DNA of 7,801 nucleotides from DATKWV01 sp035529405 (GTDB taxonomy: Bacteria > Planctomycetota > Phycisphaerae > Sedimentisphaerales > Anaerobacaceae). Shown piece after piece: positions 1-6,120 of this stretch; within the stretch, counting starts at the first letter, position 1; every line of letters begins with the position of its first letter. Position numbers and translations under genes: made by a program. The notes beneath the pieces were generated by a model. That model was not told where the DNA came from. It searched no databases and was given only the letters and a program-made list of their open reading frames with translations. The stretch is taken from positions 1-7,801 of the forward strand of contig DATKWV010000190.1 of assembly GCA_035529405.1 (NCBI GenBank). The letters run 5' to 3'.

Positions 1-746
1 AACGGCCTTGCCGCAGCAGCCGCAAAATCGCTGCTCTTACAGGCATCCAGACCGGTGGATATGTTCATCTTCTCGAAAACAAACTTCGCCATTCCAAACC
101 TGCTGACATACCCGCTGCTTGCAAAATGATACAGACCTTCGGGCTTCTTGCGCAGCAGCGTACATATTGCCTCGGCAACCTGCGTTGTAGCTGTCGGAGA
201 ACCCACCTGGTCATCGACCACTTTTATCCTGCCGCGGTGCCCGGCTGCCGACAGCAGCTTGCCGATAAAATTTTTGCCGGCCTTTCCATACGTCCATTCG
301 ATGCGCATTATACAGTGCCTGCAGCCGCTTTCAACCAGCAGCCGCTCACCGGCCAGCTTGCTTTTGCCGTATTCGTTTATGGGGTTAGGGACATCGGTTT
401 CCTTATAGGGCCTGCCGCTTTTGCCGTCGAACACAAAATCCGTGCTGATATGCAGAACCCATATACCCTTCTTTTTAGCAAGACGCCCAAGGTGTCCCAC
501 CGCTTCAGCGTTGACCTTGTATGCCGACTGTGCCTGACTTTGGGCCTTGTCAACATCCGTGTATGCCGCGCAATTGACTACAATATCACCGCCTGCAATG
601 GCTTCGGAAAGCTGTTTGTCGTTTGTGATGTCAAAATCAGGCAAATCAAGTGCCGTTACCGAAAACCCATAATCCCTGCAGGCCGCCGCCACGTCAGTTC
701 CCAGCATCCCATTGCCGCCCGGTATGACAATTCTTTCCTCACCCAT
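1..746 (-). CDS. rmlD: dTDP-4-dehydrorhamnose reductase (RmlD-like), 3' end off the window
   Basis: Predicted short-chain dehydrogenase of the RmlD family, which reduces dTDP-4-keto-L-rhamnose to dTDP-L-rhamnose with NAD(P)H in the cytoplasm. I translated the minus strand by hand: 248 codons are present, and the family is usually about 285-300 residues, so the C-terminal 40-50 are beyond base 1. Visible motifs are the Rossmann glycine motif GGNGMLG (10-16), the NCAAYTDVD segment (58-66), STDFVFDG (101-108) with the catalytic Thr102, the YGKSK catalytic Tyr126/Lys130 pair, and DDQVGSPT (178-185). The usual R-T-S/A-W-V-Y-G motif reads RIEWTYG (148-154), a non-classical variant. The ATG at 746 overlaps the rmlC stop by 8 nt (ATGGGTGA), suggesting translational coupling. 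An in-frame ATG at 764 would add six residues; 746 is preferred because the glycine motif then begins at residue 10, as usual. The family call is strong; the exact sugar is less certain. Confidence 0.9.
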   Translation of the reverse strand, partial: MGEERIVIPGGNGMLGTDVAAACRDYGFSVTALDLPDFDITNDKQLSEAIAGGDIVVNCAAYTDVDKAQSQAQSAYKVNAEAVGHLGRLAKKKGIWVLHISTDFVFDGKSGRPYKETDVPNPINEYGKSKLAGERLLVESGCRHCIMRIEWTYGKAGKNFIGKLLSAAGHRGRIKVVDDQVGSPTATTQVAEAICTLLRKKPEGLYHFASSGYVSRFGMAKFVFEKMNISTGLDACKSSDFAAAAARP

Positions 747-1266
747 CCCTGCGTGCCCAGTCATACGGGATATCGTTATCGTGAGGGTCTGTCCTGAACT
801 CGTCCGGATTGTCGTAGTCGTACATTTCAGACACTACATTTACTATGTAAGTCTGCGTGTGCCCCACACACATCCAGCCGTGCCGGACACCAGCCGGTAT
901 CCTCAACAGCCCCGGACAATGCTCACCGAGGTAAACCTCATTGACCGTACCTTTCGTGGATGAATTTTCCCTGCCGTCGTAAAGCGCGACCTTGACAGTC
1001 CCTTTGACCACGTAAAAATGGTCTGTCTGTTTCTTGTGGTAGTGCCAGGCCTTTACCACCCCCGGATATGTGGTGGTAAAATACACCTGGCCGAATTTTT
1101 CAAACCACGCATCGTCGGCCCGCATTATCTCGCCAAGCCGGCCCCGTTCGTCAACCATGACTTTCGCACGGCGCAGGCCTACACCCTCGATGACCCTGCC
1201 GGAGCTTCGAATCTGCAGGCCCTCATCAGCGAAAACTGTTTTCAACTGCAAAACCTGTTTTTTCAT
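739..1266 (-). CDS. rmlC: dTDP-4-dehydrorhamnose 3,5-epimerase family protein (RmlC-like cupin)
   Basis: A 175-residue protein of the RmlC cupin family, which epimerises C3 and C5 of dTDP-4-keto-6-deoxyglucose, the step before RmlD. Seen in the sequence: DERGRLGE (39-46), the strand VYFTTTYPGVVKAWHYHKKQ (61-80) carrying His75 and His77, the cupin-like DHFYVVKGTVKVALYD (82-97), PAGVRHGW (124-131), and the ending DNDIPYDW (163-170). The classical RmlC signature around the catalytic histidine is G-L-H-Y/F-Q; here it is A-W-H-Y-H. This marks a divergent subfamily often just called dTDP-4-dehydrorhamnose 3,5-epimerase family protein. The first ~30 residues match nothing I recognise. The ATG overlaps the rmlA stop as ATGA, and AGGAA at 1275-1279 is a suitable ribosome-binding site. 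It lies second in the rmlA-rmlC-rmlD operon. A 3-epimerase or another dTDP-ketosugar epimerase is possible instead. Confidence 0.88.
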   Translation of the reverse strand: MKKQVLQLKTVFADEGLQIRSSGRVIEGVGLRRAKVMVDERGRLGEIMRADDAWFEKFGQVYFTTTYPGVVKAWHYHKKQTDHFYVVKGTVKVALYDGRENSSTKGTVNEVYLGEHCPGLLRIPAGVRHGWMCVGHTQTYIVNVVSEMYDYDNPDEFRTDPHDNDIPYDWARRDG

Positions 1267-1988
1267 TTCAGCGGTTCCTGAATAACGAGTTCATTTGCCC
1301 TGCCAAGTGACTGGAATGTCCCTGCATCGGTCCACCAGCCGTCGAGTATATCAAACTCAAGCCGGCCCTGCTGGATATAGGCATTATTGACATCTGTGAT
1401 TTCAAGCTCGCCCCGGCGGGACGGCTTAAGCGTGCGAATAATATCGAACACAGTCGTATCATAGAAGTATATTCCCGTAACAGCATAGTCCGACGGCGGT
1501 TTGTCTGCTTTTTCCACAATGTGGACAATCCTGCCGTCGGTGATTTCCGCCACCCCGAACCGCTGCGGGTCATTGACCTGTTTGAGCACTATTCTTGCTC
1601 CTTTGCCCTGGGAGACGAACCGTTCGGTATATGGCGTGAGGTTTGCCTGAAAGATATTGTCGCCCAGAATCACCGCCAGCAGGTGGGTATCTGCAAAATT
1701 TTCCGCCAGTGCCAGTGCCTGTGCGATACCGCCTGCCTGGTCCTGCACTTTATAGGTGAATCGACACCCGAAATCCCTGCCTGACCCCAGCAGGTTGACC
1801 ACATCGCCCATGTGGTCAACACCGGTTACTATAAGTATTTCCTCGATGCCGGACGCTATAAGTTTTTCGATGGGGTAGTAAATCATCGGTTTTTGCCCGA
1901 CACCCAGCAGGTGTTTGTTGGTGACCTTTGTAAGCGGCATCAGCCGGCTGCCCGTGCCGCCTGCCAGAACGACCCCTCTTAGACCCAT
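1263..1988 (-). CDS. rmlA: Glucose-1-phosphate thymidylyltransferase, short form (RmlA-like)
   Basis: A sugar-phosphate nucleotidyltransferase that joins dTTP and glucose-1-phosphate to give dTDP-glucose, the first step of dTDP-rhamnose synthesis. With the start at 1988 it has 241 residues. It shows the signature LAGGTGSRLMPLT (8-20) with Arg15, Lys25, KPMIYYPIEKL (33-43), AGGIAQAL (85-92), the metal-binding LGDNIF (108-113), VEKADKPPSDYAVTGIYFYD (158-177), GELEITDVN (193-201) and GWWTDAGT (217-224). It is shorter than the ~290-residue enterobacterial RmlA because it lacks the C-terminal extension; such short forms are common outside Proteobacteria. The frame is open up to a TTG at 2024, but ATG 1988 has GAGGA at 1996-2000 with 7-nt spacing, begins right before the nucleotide-binding strand, and the TTG lies at or before the predicted transcription start. 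First gene of the operon. The nucleotide could be another NTP in principle. Confidence 0.92.
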   Translation of the reverse strand: MGLRGVVLAGGTGSRLMPLTKVTNKHLLGVGQKPMIYYPIEKLIASGIEEILIVTGVDHMGDVVNLLGSGRDFGCRFTYKVQDQAGGIAQALALAENFADTHLLAVILGDNIFQANLTPYTERFVSQGKGARIVLKQVNDPQRFGVAEITDGRIVHIVEKADKPPSDYAVTGIYFYDTTVFDIIRTLKPSRRGELEITDVNNAYIQQGRLEFDILDGWWTDAGTFQSLGRANELVIQEPLK

Positions 1989-2024
1989 AACCGTATCCTC
2001 ACTGCCCGTATCGCAATTGTACAA

Positions 2025-2053
2025 ATTCTAAGAACCCTTAACATCGATGTCAA
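2025..2053 (-). promoter_or_regulatory. Sigma-70-type promoter of the rmlA-rmlC-rmlD operon
   Basis: Read on the minus strand, TTGACA (2048-2053, perfect -35) is followed after exactly 17 nt by TAGAAT (2025-2030, five of six to the -10 consensus). Transcription would start near 2018, giving a leader of about 30 nt with the GAGGA ribosome-binding site at 1996-2000 before the ATG at 1988. It is the best promoter match in the 197-bp gap between the divergent sugar operons. Confidence 0.75.
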
Positions 2054-2054
2054 C

Positions 2055-2066
2055 GCTAAGTTTAGC
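2055..2066. repeat. Short palindrome next to the rmlA -35 box
   Basis: GCTAA-GT-TTAGC is a perfect 5-bp inverted repeat with a 2-bp centre, ending 1 bp from the -35 hexamer of the rmlA promoter and about 120 bp before the gmd start. The position would suit an activator or repressor half-site pair. Five-base arms occur by chance fairly often, so a regulatory role is only suggested by location. Confidence 0.3.
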
Positions 2067-2185
2067 AATACTTGCCGGCATAAAGCTCACAAAAATCCTA
2101 AACACCTTGATTCTGCCTTCCGGCAATGGTATTATCTGCCGCTGAACAATCGCAACTCTATATAAACACGGGATGGGACCTTATT

Positions 2186-3202
2186 ATGAAAAAGGCGCTA
2201 ATCACCGGTATAACCGGCCAGGACGGCTCATACCTGGCAGAGCTTCTGCTGGAAAAAGGCTATCAGGTCTGGGGCATTGTTCGCCGCAGCTCGTCGTTTT
2301 CCACCGGCCGAATCGACCATTTATACAAGGACCCGCATGAGAACCCGGCACTGAAACTTGTCTATGGCGACCTCACGGACGGCGGCAACCTGGCAAATAT
2401 CATCCACGAAATAAACCCCGATGAAATCTACAACCTCGGCGCCCAAAGCCACGTGAAGGTAAGTTTCGACCAGCCCATATATACCGCAAATGCCGATGCA
2501 CTCGGGACACTGCGGCTGCTTGAGGCCCTGCGCACCATGAAAAACTCACCAAGATTTTACCAGGCCTCAAGCAGTGAAATGTACGGCAAGGCCTCGGAGG
2601 TGCCGCAGAACGAAAATACCCCCTTTCATCCCCGCAGCCCTTACGGCTGTGCAAAGGTTTACAGCTTCTGGCAGACCATAAACTACCGCGAAGCCTACGG
2701 CCTGTTCGCATGTAACGGCATACTATTCAACCACGAATCACCCAGACGCGGCGAAACCTTTGTCACCAGGAAAATCACACGCGCCGCCACACGCATAAAG
2801 CTCGGCCTGCAGAACAAACTTTATTTAGGCAATCTCGATGCCAAACGCGACTGGGGCTTTGCCGGCGATTACGTAAAGGCTATGTGGCTTCTGCTTCAGC
2901 AGGACGAACCCGACGACTATGTTATCGCAACCGGCCAAACCCATTCGGTCCGTGAATTTCTCGATGAGGTATTCGGCCGTCTCGACCTGGACTGGAACAA
3001 TTACGTCGAAATCGACCCCCATTATTACCGCCCCACAGAAGTCGATATCCTCCTCGGTGACGCCGGCAAGGCAAGAGAAGTGCTCAAATGGCAGCCAACC
3101 GTAACCTTTAAGCAACTGGCAAAAATGATGACCGATGCCGATATGAAACTGGCCCAGCAGGAAAAAATGTGGAACCAGCACGAGGAAAAGAACAATGGCT
3201 GA
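2186..3202 (+). CDS. gmd: GDP-mannose 4,6-dehydratase
   Basis: Converts GDP-D-mannose to GDP-4-keto-6-deoxy-D-mannose, the entry step to GDP-L-fucose and related sugars; cytoplasmic, NADP-dependent extended short-chain dehydrogenase. The 338-residue product shows TGITGQDGSYLAELLLEKGY (7-26), the RRSSSF loop (33-38), the nucleotide-binding GDLTD (61-65), NLGAQSHVKVSFDQP (83-97), YQASSSEMYG (125-134) containing the active-site Ser/Glu, the catalytic pair in SPYGCAK (Tyr153, Lys157), NYREAYG (166-172) and the strongly conserved NHESPRRGETFVTRKITRA (182-200). The frame opens at an ATG at 2126, but family proteins begin at the MKKALITG segment, so ATG 2186 is chosen; GGGA at 2175-2178 is a modest ribosome-binding site. 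A possible -10 (TATAAA, 2161-2166) has no convincing -35. Length is near the family norm of 340-370. It overlaps fcl by 8 nt, consistent with one transcript. Confidence 0.97.
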   Translation: MKKALITGITGQDGSYLAELLLEKGYQVWGIVRRSSSFSTGRIDHLYKDPHENPALKLVYGDLTDGGNLANIIHEINPDEIYNLGAQSHVKVSFDQPIYTANADALGTLRLLEALRTMKNSPRFYQASSSEMYGKASEVPQNENTPFHPRSPYGCAKVYSFWQTINYREAYGLFACNGILFNHESPRRGETFVTRKITRAATRIKLGLQNKLYLGNLDAKRDWGFAGDYVKAMWLLLQQDEPDDYVIATGQTHSVREFLDEVFGRLDLDWNNYVEIDPHYYRPTEVDILLGDAGKAREVLKWQPTVTFKQLAKMMTDADMKLAQQEKMWNQHEEKNNG

Positions 3203-4142
3203 CCTTTTCACCGATAAAAGAATCGTCGTTACCGGCGGCAGCGGCTTTCTCGGAAGTTATGTCGTGGAGGCACTGCAAAAACGCCGCTGCAAAAACATAC
3301 TTGTACCAGGAAGCTGCGACTACGACCTTGTGCAGATGGACGGCGTGTGCCGGATGTACGACCGTATGCAGCCGGACATCGTCATACATTTAGCTGCCGC
3401 TGTCGGCGGCATCGGCGCCAATCGGCAGCGGGGCGGTGAATTCTTCTATAAAAATTTGATGATGGGTGTGCAGCTTATCGAGCAGGGCCGTTTGCGAAAC
3501 ATAGAAAAGTTTGTCGCTATAGGTACGGTCTGCTCATACCCGAAGTTTACGCCCGTGCCCTTCAAAGAGGACGCTCTCTGGAACGGATACCCCGAGGAGA
3601 CCAACGCTCCTTACGGCTTAGCCAAGAAAATGCTGCTGGTTCAGTCCCAGGCTTATCGTCAGCAATACGGCTTCAATTCGATTTTCCTTGTCCCGGTAAA
3701 CCTGTACGGCCCCAGGGACAACTTCGACCCCGACAGCAGTCACGTAATACCGGCGCTTATCAAAAAATGCGTCGATGCCGTTGAAGCCGGGCAGGATTAC
3801 ATCGAATGCTGGGGTACGGGAAAGGCCTCACGTGAATTCCTTTACGCCGCCGACGCCGCTGAGGCTATCGTACTGGCTGCCGAACATTACAACGGCCCTG
3901 AGCCGGTAAATATCGGAACCGGATTCGAGATAACAATCAAGGACCTTACGGAAAAAATCGCCGCTGTCACCGGCTTCACCGGCCAAATCCGCTGGGACAA
4001 CTCGAAACCGGACGGCCAGCCCAGGCGATGTCTCGATACCACACGCGCAAAAAAACTTTTCAACTTCGAGGCAAAGACCGATTTCGAGCAGGGACTGAAA
4101 GCAACCATTCAATGGTACAGGGACAACAAAACACCGAAGTAA
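3195..4142 (+). CDS. fcl: GDP-L-fucose synthase (GDP-4-keto-6-deoxymannose epimerase/reductase)
   Basis: Takes the product of Gmd and performs 3,5-epimerisation followed by NADPH-dependent 4-reduction to GDP-L-fucose. The 315-residue protein has the Rossmann motif GGSGFLG (14-20), HLAAAVGGIGANR (65-77), IGTVCSYPKF (109-118) in which Thr111 replaces the usual Ser and Cys113 matches the epimerase cysteine, NAPYGLAKK (137-145) with catalytic Tyr140 and Lys144, PVNLYGPRDNFDP (167-179) and SSHVIPAL (181-188) with His183, the second epimerase acid/base, then WGTGKASREFLYAAD (206-220). Length is typical. ATG 3195 overlaps the gmd stop (ATGGCTGA, 8 nt), and GAGGA at 3182-3186 inside the end of gmd, 8 nt before the ATG, gives a strong ribosome-binding site. 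The gene ends 45 bp from the convergent pheS. Confidence 0.97.
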   Translation: MADLFTDKRIVVTGGSGFLGSYVVEALQKRRCKNILVPGSCDYDLVQMDGVCRMYDRMQPDIVIHLAAAVGGIGANRQRGGEFFYKNLMMGVQLIEQGRLRNIEKFVAIGTVCSYPKFTPVPFKEDALWNGYPEETNAPYGLAKKMLLVQSQAYRQQYGFNSIFLVPVNLYGPRDNFDPDSSHVIPALIKKCVDAVEAGQDYIECWGTGKASREFLYAADAAEAIVLAAEHYNGPEPVNIGTGFEITIKDLTEKIAAVTGFTGQIRWDNSKPDGQPRRCLDTTRAKKLFNFEAKTDFEQGLKATIQWYRDNKTPK

Positions 4143-4187
4143 TTACCTTCTTATAGATAAGCCTGCTTATTCTTTATTACGCCCCAG

Positions 4188-5180
4188 TTAGAACTGCCGT
4201 AAAAAGCGCAGGTCGTTCTCAAAGAACAGCCGAATGTCGGTAATGCCGTACTTTCTCATCGCAAGCCGCTCCACGCCGAATCCGAACGCCCAGCCGGTAT
4301 ATTTCTCGTTGTCGATACCCACTGCGTCAAAAACGTTCGGGTCAACCATACCGCAGCCGCCCATCTCCACCCAGTCCTCACGTCCGTCCTTACCGGCCAG
4401 CAGCAAATCCACCTCCGCGCTGGGTTCGGTAAACGGAAAAAAGCTCGGCCGGAAACGCCACTTCGTATCCTGGCCGAAAAACGCCCGGATAAACTGGTCG
4501 ATGGTCGTTTTCATATCCACCATACTGACACCCTCATCGACAACCAGCGCCTCAAGCTGATGAAACATATACATATGCGTAGCATCGACCGTATCCGGCC
4601 GATACACACGCCCCGGCGCAACAACCCGTATAGGCGGCTTTGTCTGCTCCATAACACGGATTTGAATCGTTGATGTCTGGCTTCGCAGCAGCATCTTATC
4701 GTCAATATAGAAATTGTCCGCAGCGTCCCTTGCAGGGTGCTCAGGCCCGATATTCAACGCGATAAAATTGTGCCATTCGTCTTCAACTTCCGGCCCGTAA
4801 GCAACGGAAAAACCCATACGGGCGAATATCTCCAGCAATTCATTTATCGTCTGGGTAATAACATGCTGTTTGCCTATATCGGGTATCAGGCCGGGCAGGG
4901 TAATATCTATAAACTCCTGCGATTTGGCCTTTTGCGCCTTTAACAGTTCGCTTTTGGTCTGCTCAAACGCCGCGGTAACCTCGCCTTTTATCTTATTGGC
5001 CAATTGACCCGCCTGGCGCTTTTGCTCTGCAGGAACCTCACCCAACCGCCTTAACATAGCGGTAATTTCTCCTTTTCTGCCGAGGTATTTTATGCGGAAC
5101 TGCTCCAGCTGCGCATCATCGGTGACCTGCTGCAGCTCAGCAAGCGCGTCTTTACCAATCTTTTCAAACTGCTCGAGCAT
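4188..5180 (-). CDS. pheS: Phenylalanine--tRNA ligase alpha subunit
   Basis: Catalytic subunit of the alpha2-beta2 phenylalanyl-tRNA synthetase (class II), which charges tRNA-Phe. The 330 residues match the usual length. The N-terminal ~85 residues form the expected helical, probably coiled-coil tRNA-binding arm, including GRKGEIT (34-40). The catalytic core shows GPEVEDEWHNF (129-139), HPARD (148-152), LLRSQTS (164-170), the motif 2 region FHQLEALVVDE (206-216), RPSFFPFTEPSAEVD (244-258), GGCGMVDPNVFDA (274-286) and motif 3 GWAFGFGVERLAM (296-308). GGAGG at 5186-5190, 5 nt before the ATG, supports the start. It lies 41 nt after rplT, third in the rpmI operon. The beta-subunit gene pheT, commonly directly after pheS, is absent: the next gene is the convergent fcl, so PheT must be encoded elsewhere. 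Confidence 0.97.
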   Translation of the reverse strand: MLEQFEKIGKDALAELQQVTDDAQLEQFRIKYLGRKGEITAMLRRLGEVPAEQKRQAGQLANKIKGEVTAAFEQTKSELLKAQKAKSQEFIDITLPGLIPDIGKQHVITQTINELLEIFARMGFSVAYGPEVEDEWHNFIALNIGPEHPARDAADNFYIDDKMLLRSQTSTIQIRVMEQTKPPIRVVAPGRVYRPDTVDATHMYMFHQLEALVVDEGVSMVDMKTTIDQFIRAFFGQDTKWRFRPSFFPFTEPSAEVDLLLAGKDGREDWVEMGGCGMVDPNVFDAVGIDNEKYTGWAFGFGVERLAMRKYGITDIRLFFENDLRFLRQF

Positions 5181-5221
5181 TCGAGCCTCCGCCGTCGAGA
5201 TTTACCGCAGATTTCAGCACA

Positions 5222-5578
5222 TTATGCCGCCGAAGATTGTGCCGCTTTGACAATCGCGTCAAAACCTGCCGGGTCTGCTATGGCAATTTCGCTGAGCATC
5301 TTGCGGTTCAGGGTGATTCCCGCTTTTTTACAGCCGTTAATAAACTGGCTGTAACGCAGCCCTCTTTGCCGGCAGGCCGCACTTAACCGCGTAATCCACA
5401 GACCTCTGAAATCTCTTTTGCGGCGTTTCCTGTCGGTGTACGCGTTTACCGTTGCCCTTACAAGTGTTTCCTTGGCCTGGCGGTAATGCCGGCCTGCCGC
5501 TCCGCGGTATCCCTTGACCGCTTTGAGAATGCGTTTTTTTGCGCGATGGCGCGCCGCCCCTTTTCTAACTCTTGGCAT
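5222..5578 (-). CDS. rplT: 50S ribosomal protein L20
   Basis: Binds 23S rRNA early in assembly of the large ribosomal subunit; in several bacteria L20 also represses its own operon by binding mRNA. With ATG 5578 the product is 118 residues, the standard length. It begins MPRVRKGAARHRAKKRILK, followed by GYRGAAGRHYRQAKE (23-37), the basic DRKRRKRDFRGLWITR (49-64) and the globular C-terminal GLRYSQFINGCKKAGITLNR (73-92). The frame stays open to an ATG at 5650, which would add 24 unrelated residues, but that start lacks a good ribosome-binding site and lies inside a predicted hairpin, whereas 5578 has AGGA at 5587-5590 with 8-nt spacing. It is preceded by an unusually long, structured gap after rpmI and followed by pheS after 41 nt. 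Confidence 0.97.
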   Translation of the reverse strand: MPRVRKGAARHRAKKRILKAVKGYRGAAGRHYRQAKETLVRATVNAYTDRKRRKRDFRGLWITRLSAACRQRGLRYSQFINGCKKAGITLNRKMLSEIAIADPAGFDAIVKAAQSSAA

Positions 5579-5613
5579 ATCAGCTTTCCTTTCCTTAAAC
5601 CTGTTACTTATCA

Positions 5614-5740
5614 CAGCCTGCTGGCGGCAGCTGATTTGGTCCGGCTGCATTCACGGGAAATCCCGATTTTCGCAGCCCACGCCGAGAAGCAGGTCTGTTG
5701 TGCACCCGAAAAGACACTTCTATACCCTTTTCGCGGTGCA
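5614..5740 (-). promoter_or_regulatory. Structured leader RNA between rpmI and rplT, candidate autoregulatory element
   Basis: The gap of 186 nt separating rpmI from rplT can form three hairpins in the minus-strand transcript. In transcription order: (1) 5701-5740, a 13-bp stem pairing TGCACC plus CGAAAAG with its complement, with one bulged base at 5734 and a 13-nt loop; (2) 5643-5677, a 6-bp outer stem GGCTGC/GCAGCC enclosing an internal loop and a CGGG/CCCG hairpin at 5654-5665; (3) 5614-5633, a 7-bp stem with one bulge at 5618. None is followed by a U-tract, so these are not intrinsic terminators. The last hairpin ends 24 nt before the L20 ribosome-binding site. L20 is known to regulate its own mRNA in E. 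coli and Bacillus by binding structures resembling its 23S rRNA site; that this element does so is inference. Pairings were found by eye. Confidence 0.5.
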
Positions 5741-5764
5741 GATTACCGACGACTGTTTATTTGC

Positions 5765-5953
5765 TTAAAGCAGCGTCCTTGCTTTTTTCGCCGCTACAGC
5801 GGTCATAATGGCAGAACTGTTGACACGTCTTCGCCGCTTGCCGCTTTTACCGCTCATTAAGTGCCCGCCGCAACTGCGTTTGTGTTTGACCTTGCCTGTA
5901 GCGGTTATTCTTACCCTGCGTTTGAGACCCTTATGGGTTTTTTGTTTCGGCAT
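5765..5953 (-). CDS. rpmI: 50S ribosomal protein L35
   Basis: Small basic protein of the large ribosomal subunit. The 62 residues begin MPKQKTHKGLKRR, the L35 N-terminal signature, followed by a TGKVKHKRSCGGHL segment (19-32) and KSGKRRRRV (36-44), all in the expected order and at nearly the usual 64-66 residue length. It is the first gene of a minus-strand operon with rplT and pheS, with a short leader of about 35 nt from the promoter at 5995-6023. The translation initiation factor gene infC, which normally precedes rpmI, is not upstream; a divergent hydrolase gene is there instead. No strong ribosome-binding site is seen: GAAAG lies 10 nt before the ATG. Confidence 0.95.
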   Translation of the reverse strand: MPKQKTHKGLKRRVRITATGKVKHKRSCGGHLMSGKSGKRRRRVNSSAIMTAVAAKKARTLL

Positions 5954-5994
5954 TTTTACGGTTCTTTCATTAAGCCAGAGAAATTAAACCCTGG

Positions 5995-6023
5995 AGTATA
6001 GGTTACTTATTGCCGCGGGTCAA
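5995..6023 (-). promoter_or_regulatory. Sigma-70-type promoter of the rpmI-rplT-pheS operon
   Basis: On the minus strand, TTGACC (6018-6023) and TATACT (5995-6000) are separated by exactly 17 nt, each differing from consensus by one base. Transcription is predicted to begin near 5988, about 35 nt before the rpmI ATG. Such a strong match fits a ribosomal protein operon, and it indicates that the operon begins at rpmI and not at an upstream infC. Confidence 0.78.
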
Positions 6024-6052
6024 TACGGCAGCGCCAAATTCATCAAAAAAAG

Positions 6053-6080
6053 TTGACGCCTGCCCAAAACCGCTTACACT
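6053..6080 (+). promoter_or_regulatory. Promoter of the CehA-like hydrolase gene
   Basis: TTGACG (6053-6058), a 16-nt spacer and TACACT (6075-6080) match sigma-70 boxes with one and two differences. Transcription would start near 6087, about 34 nt before the ATG at 6121. Its -35 box lies 29 bp from the -35 box of the divergent rpmI promoter, so the two polymerases could interfere or share an upstream site. Confidence 0.6.
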
Positions 6081-6120
6081 TTCCAACAGAACCACAGCAG
6101 AAAGAAAGGCCGGAAAACCC

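Noticed and set aside
126..797. Plus-strand open frame of 223 codons
   Set aside because: It lies opposite rmlD, whose minus-strand translation shows all family motifs; the plus frame has no recognisable domain.
2126..2185. 20-residue N-terminal extension of Gmd from ATG 2126
   Set aside because: Family proteins start at the Rossmann strand; the extension resembles nothing and the possible -10 box lies inside it.
2825..3211. Minus-strand open frame of 128 codons opposite gmd
   Set aside because: Shadow of a strongly conserved gene; no ribosome-binding site or recognisable domain.
4157..4170. Palindrome ATAAGCCTGCTTAT between the convergent fcl and pheS ends as a bidirectional terminator
   Set aside because: Only about 5 bp of A/T-rich stem with a tiny loop and no proper U-tract on either strand; too weak to call.
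5721..5726. TATAGA (minus strand GGTATAGAAG) as the -10 of an internal rplT promoter
   Set aside because: No acceptable -35 at 16-18 nt, and the site is better explained as the loop of the 5701-5740 hairpin.
6010..6120. 37-residue extension of the CehA-like protein from TTG 6010
   Set aside because: It precedes a clear signal peptide start and spans both divergent promoter -35 regions, so it is not expected to be transcribed.
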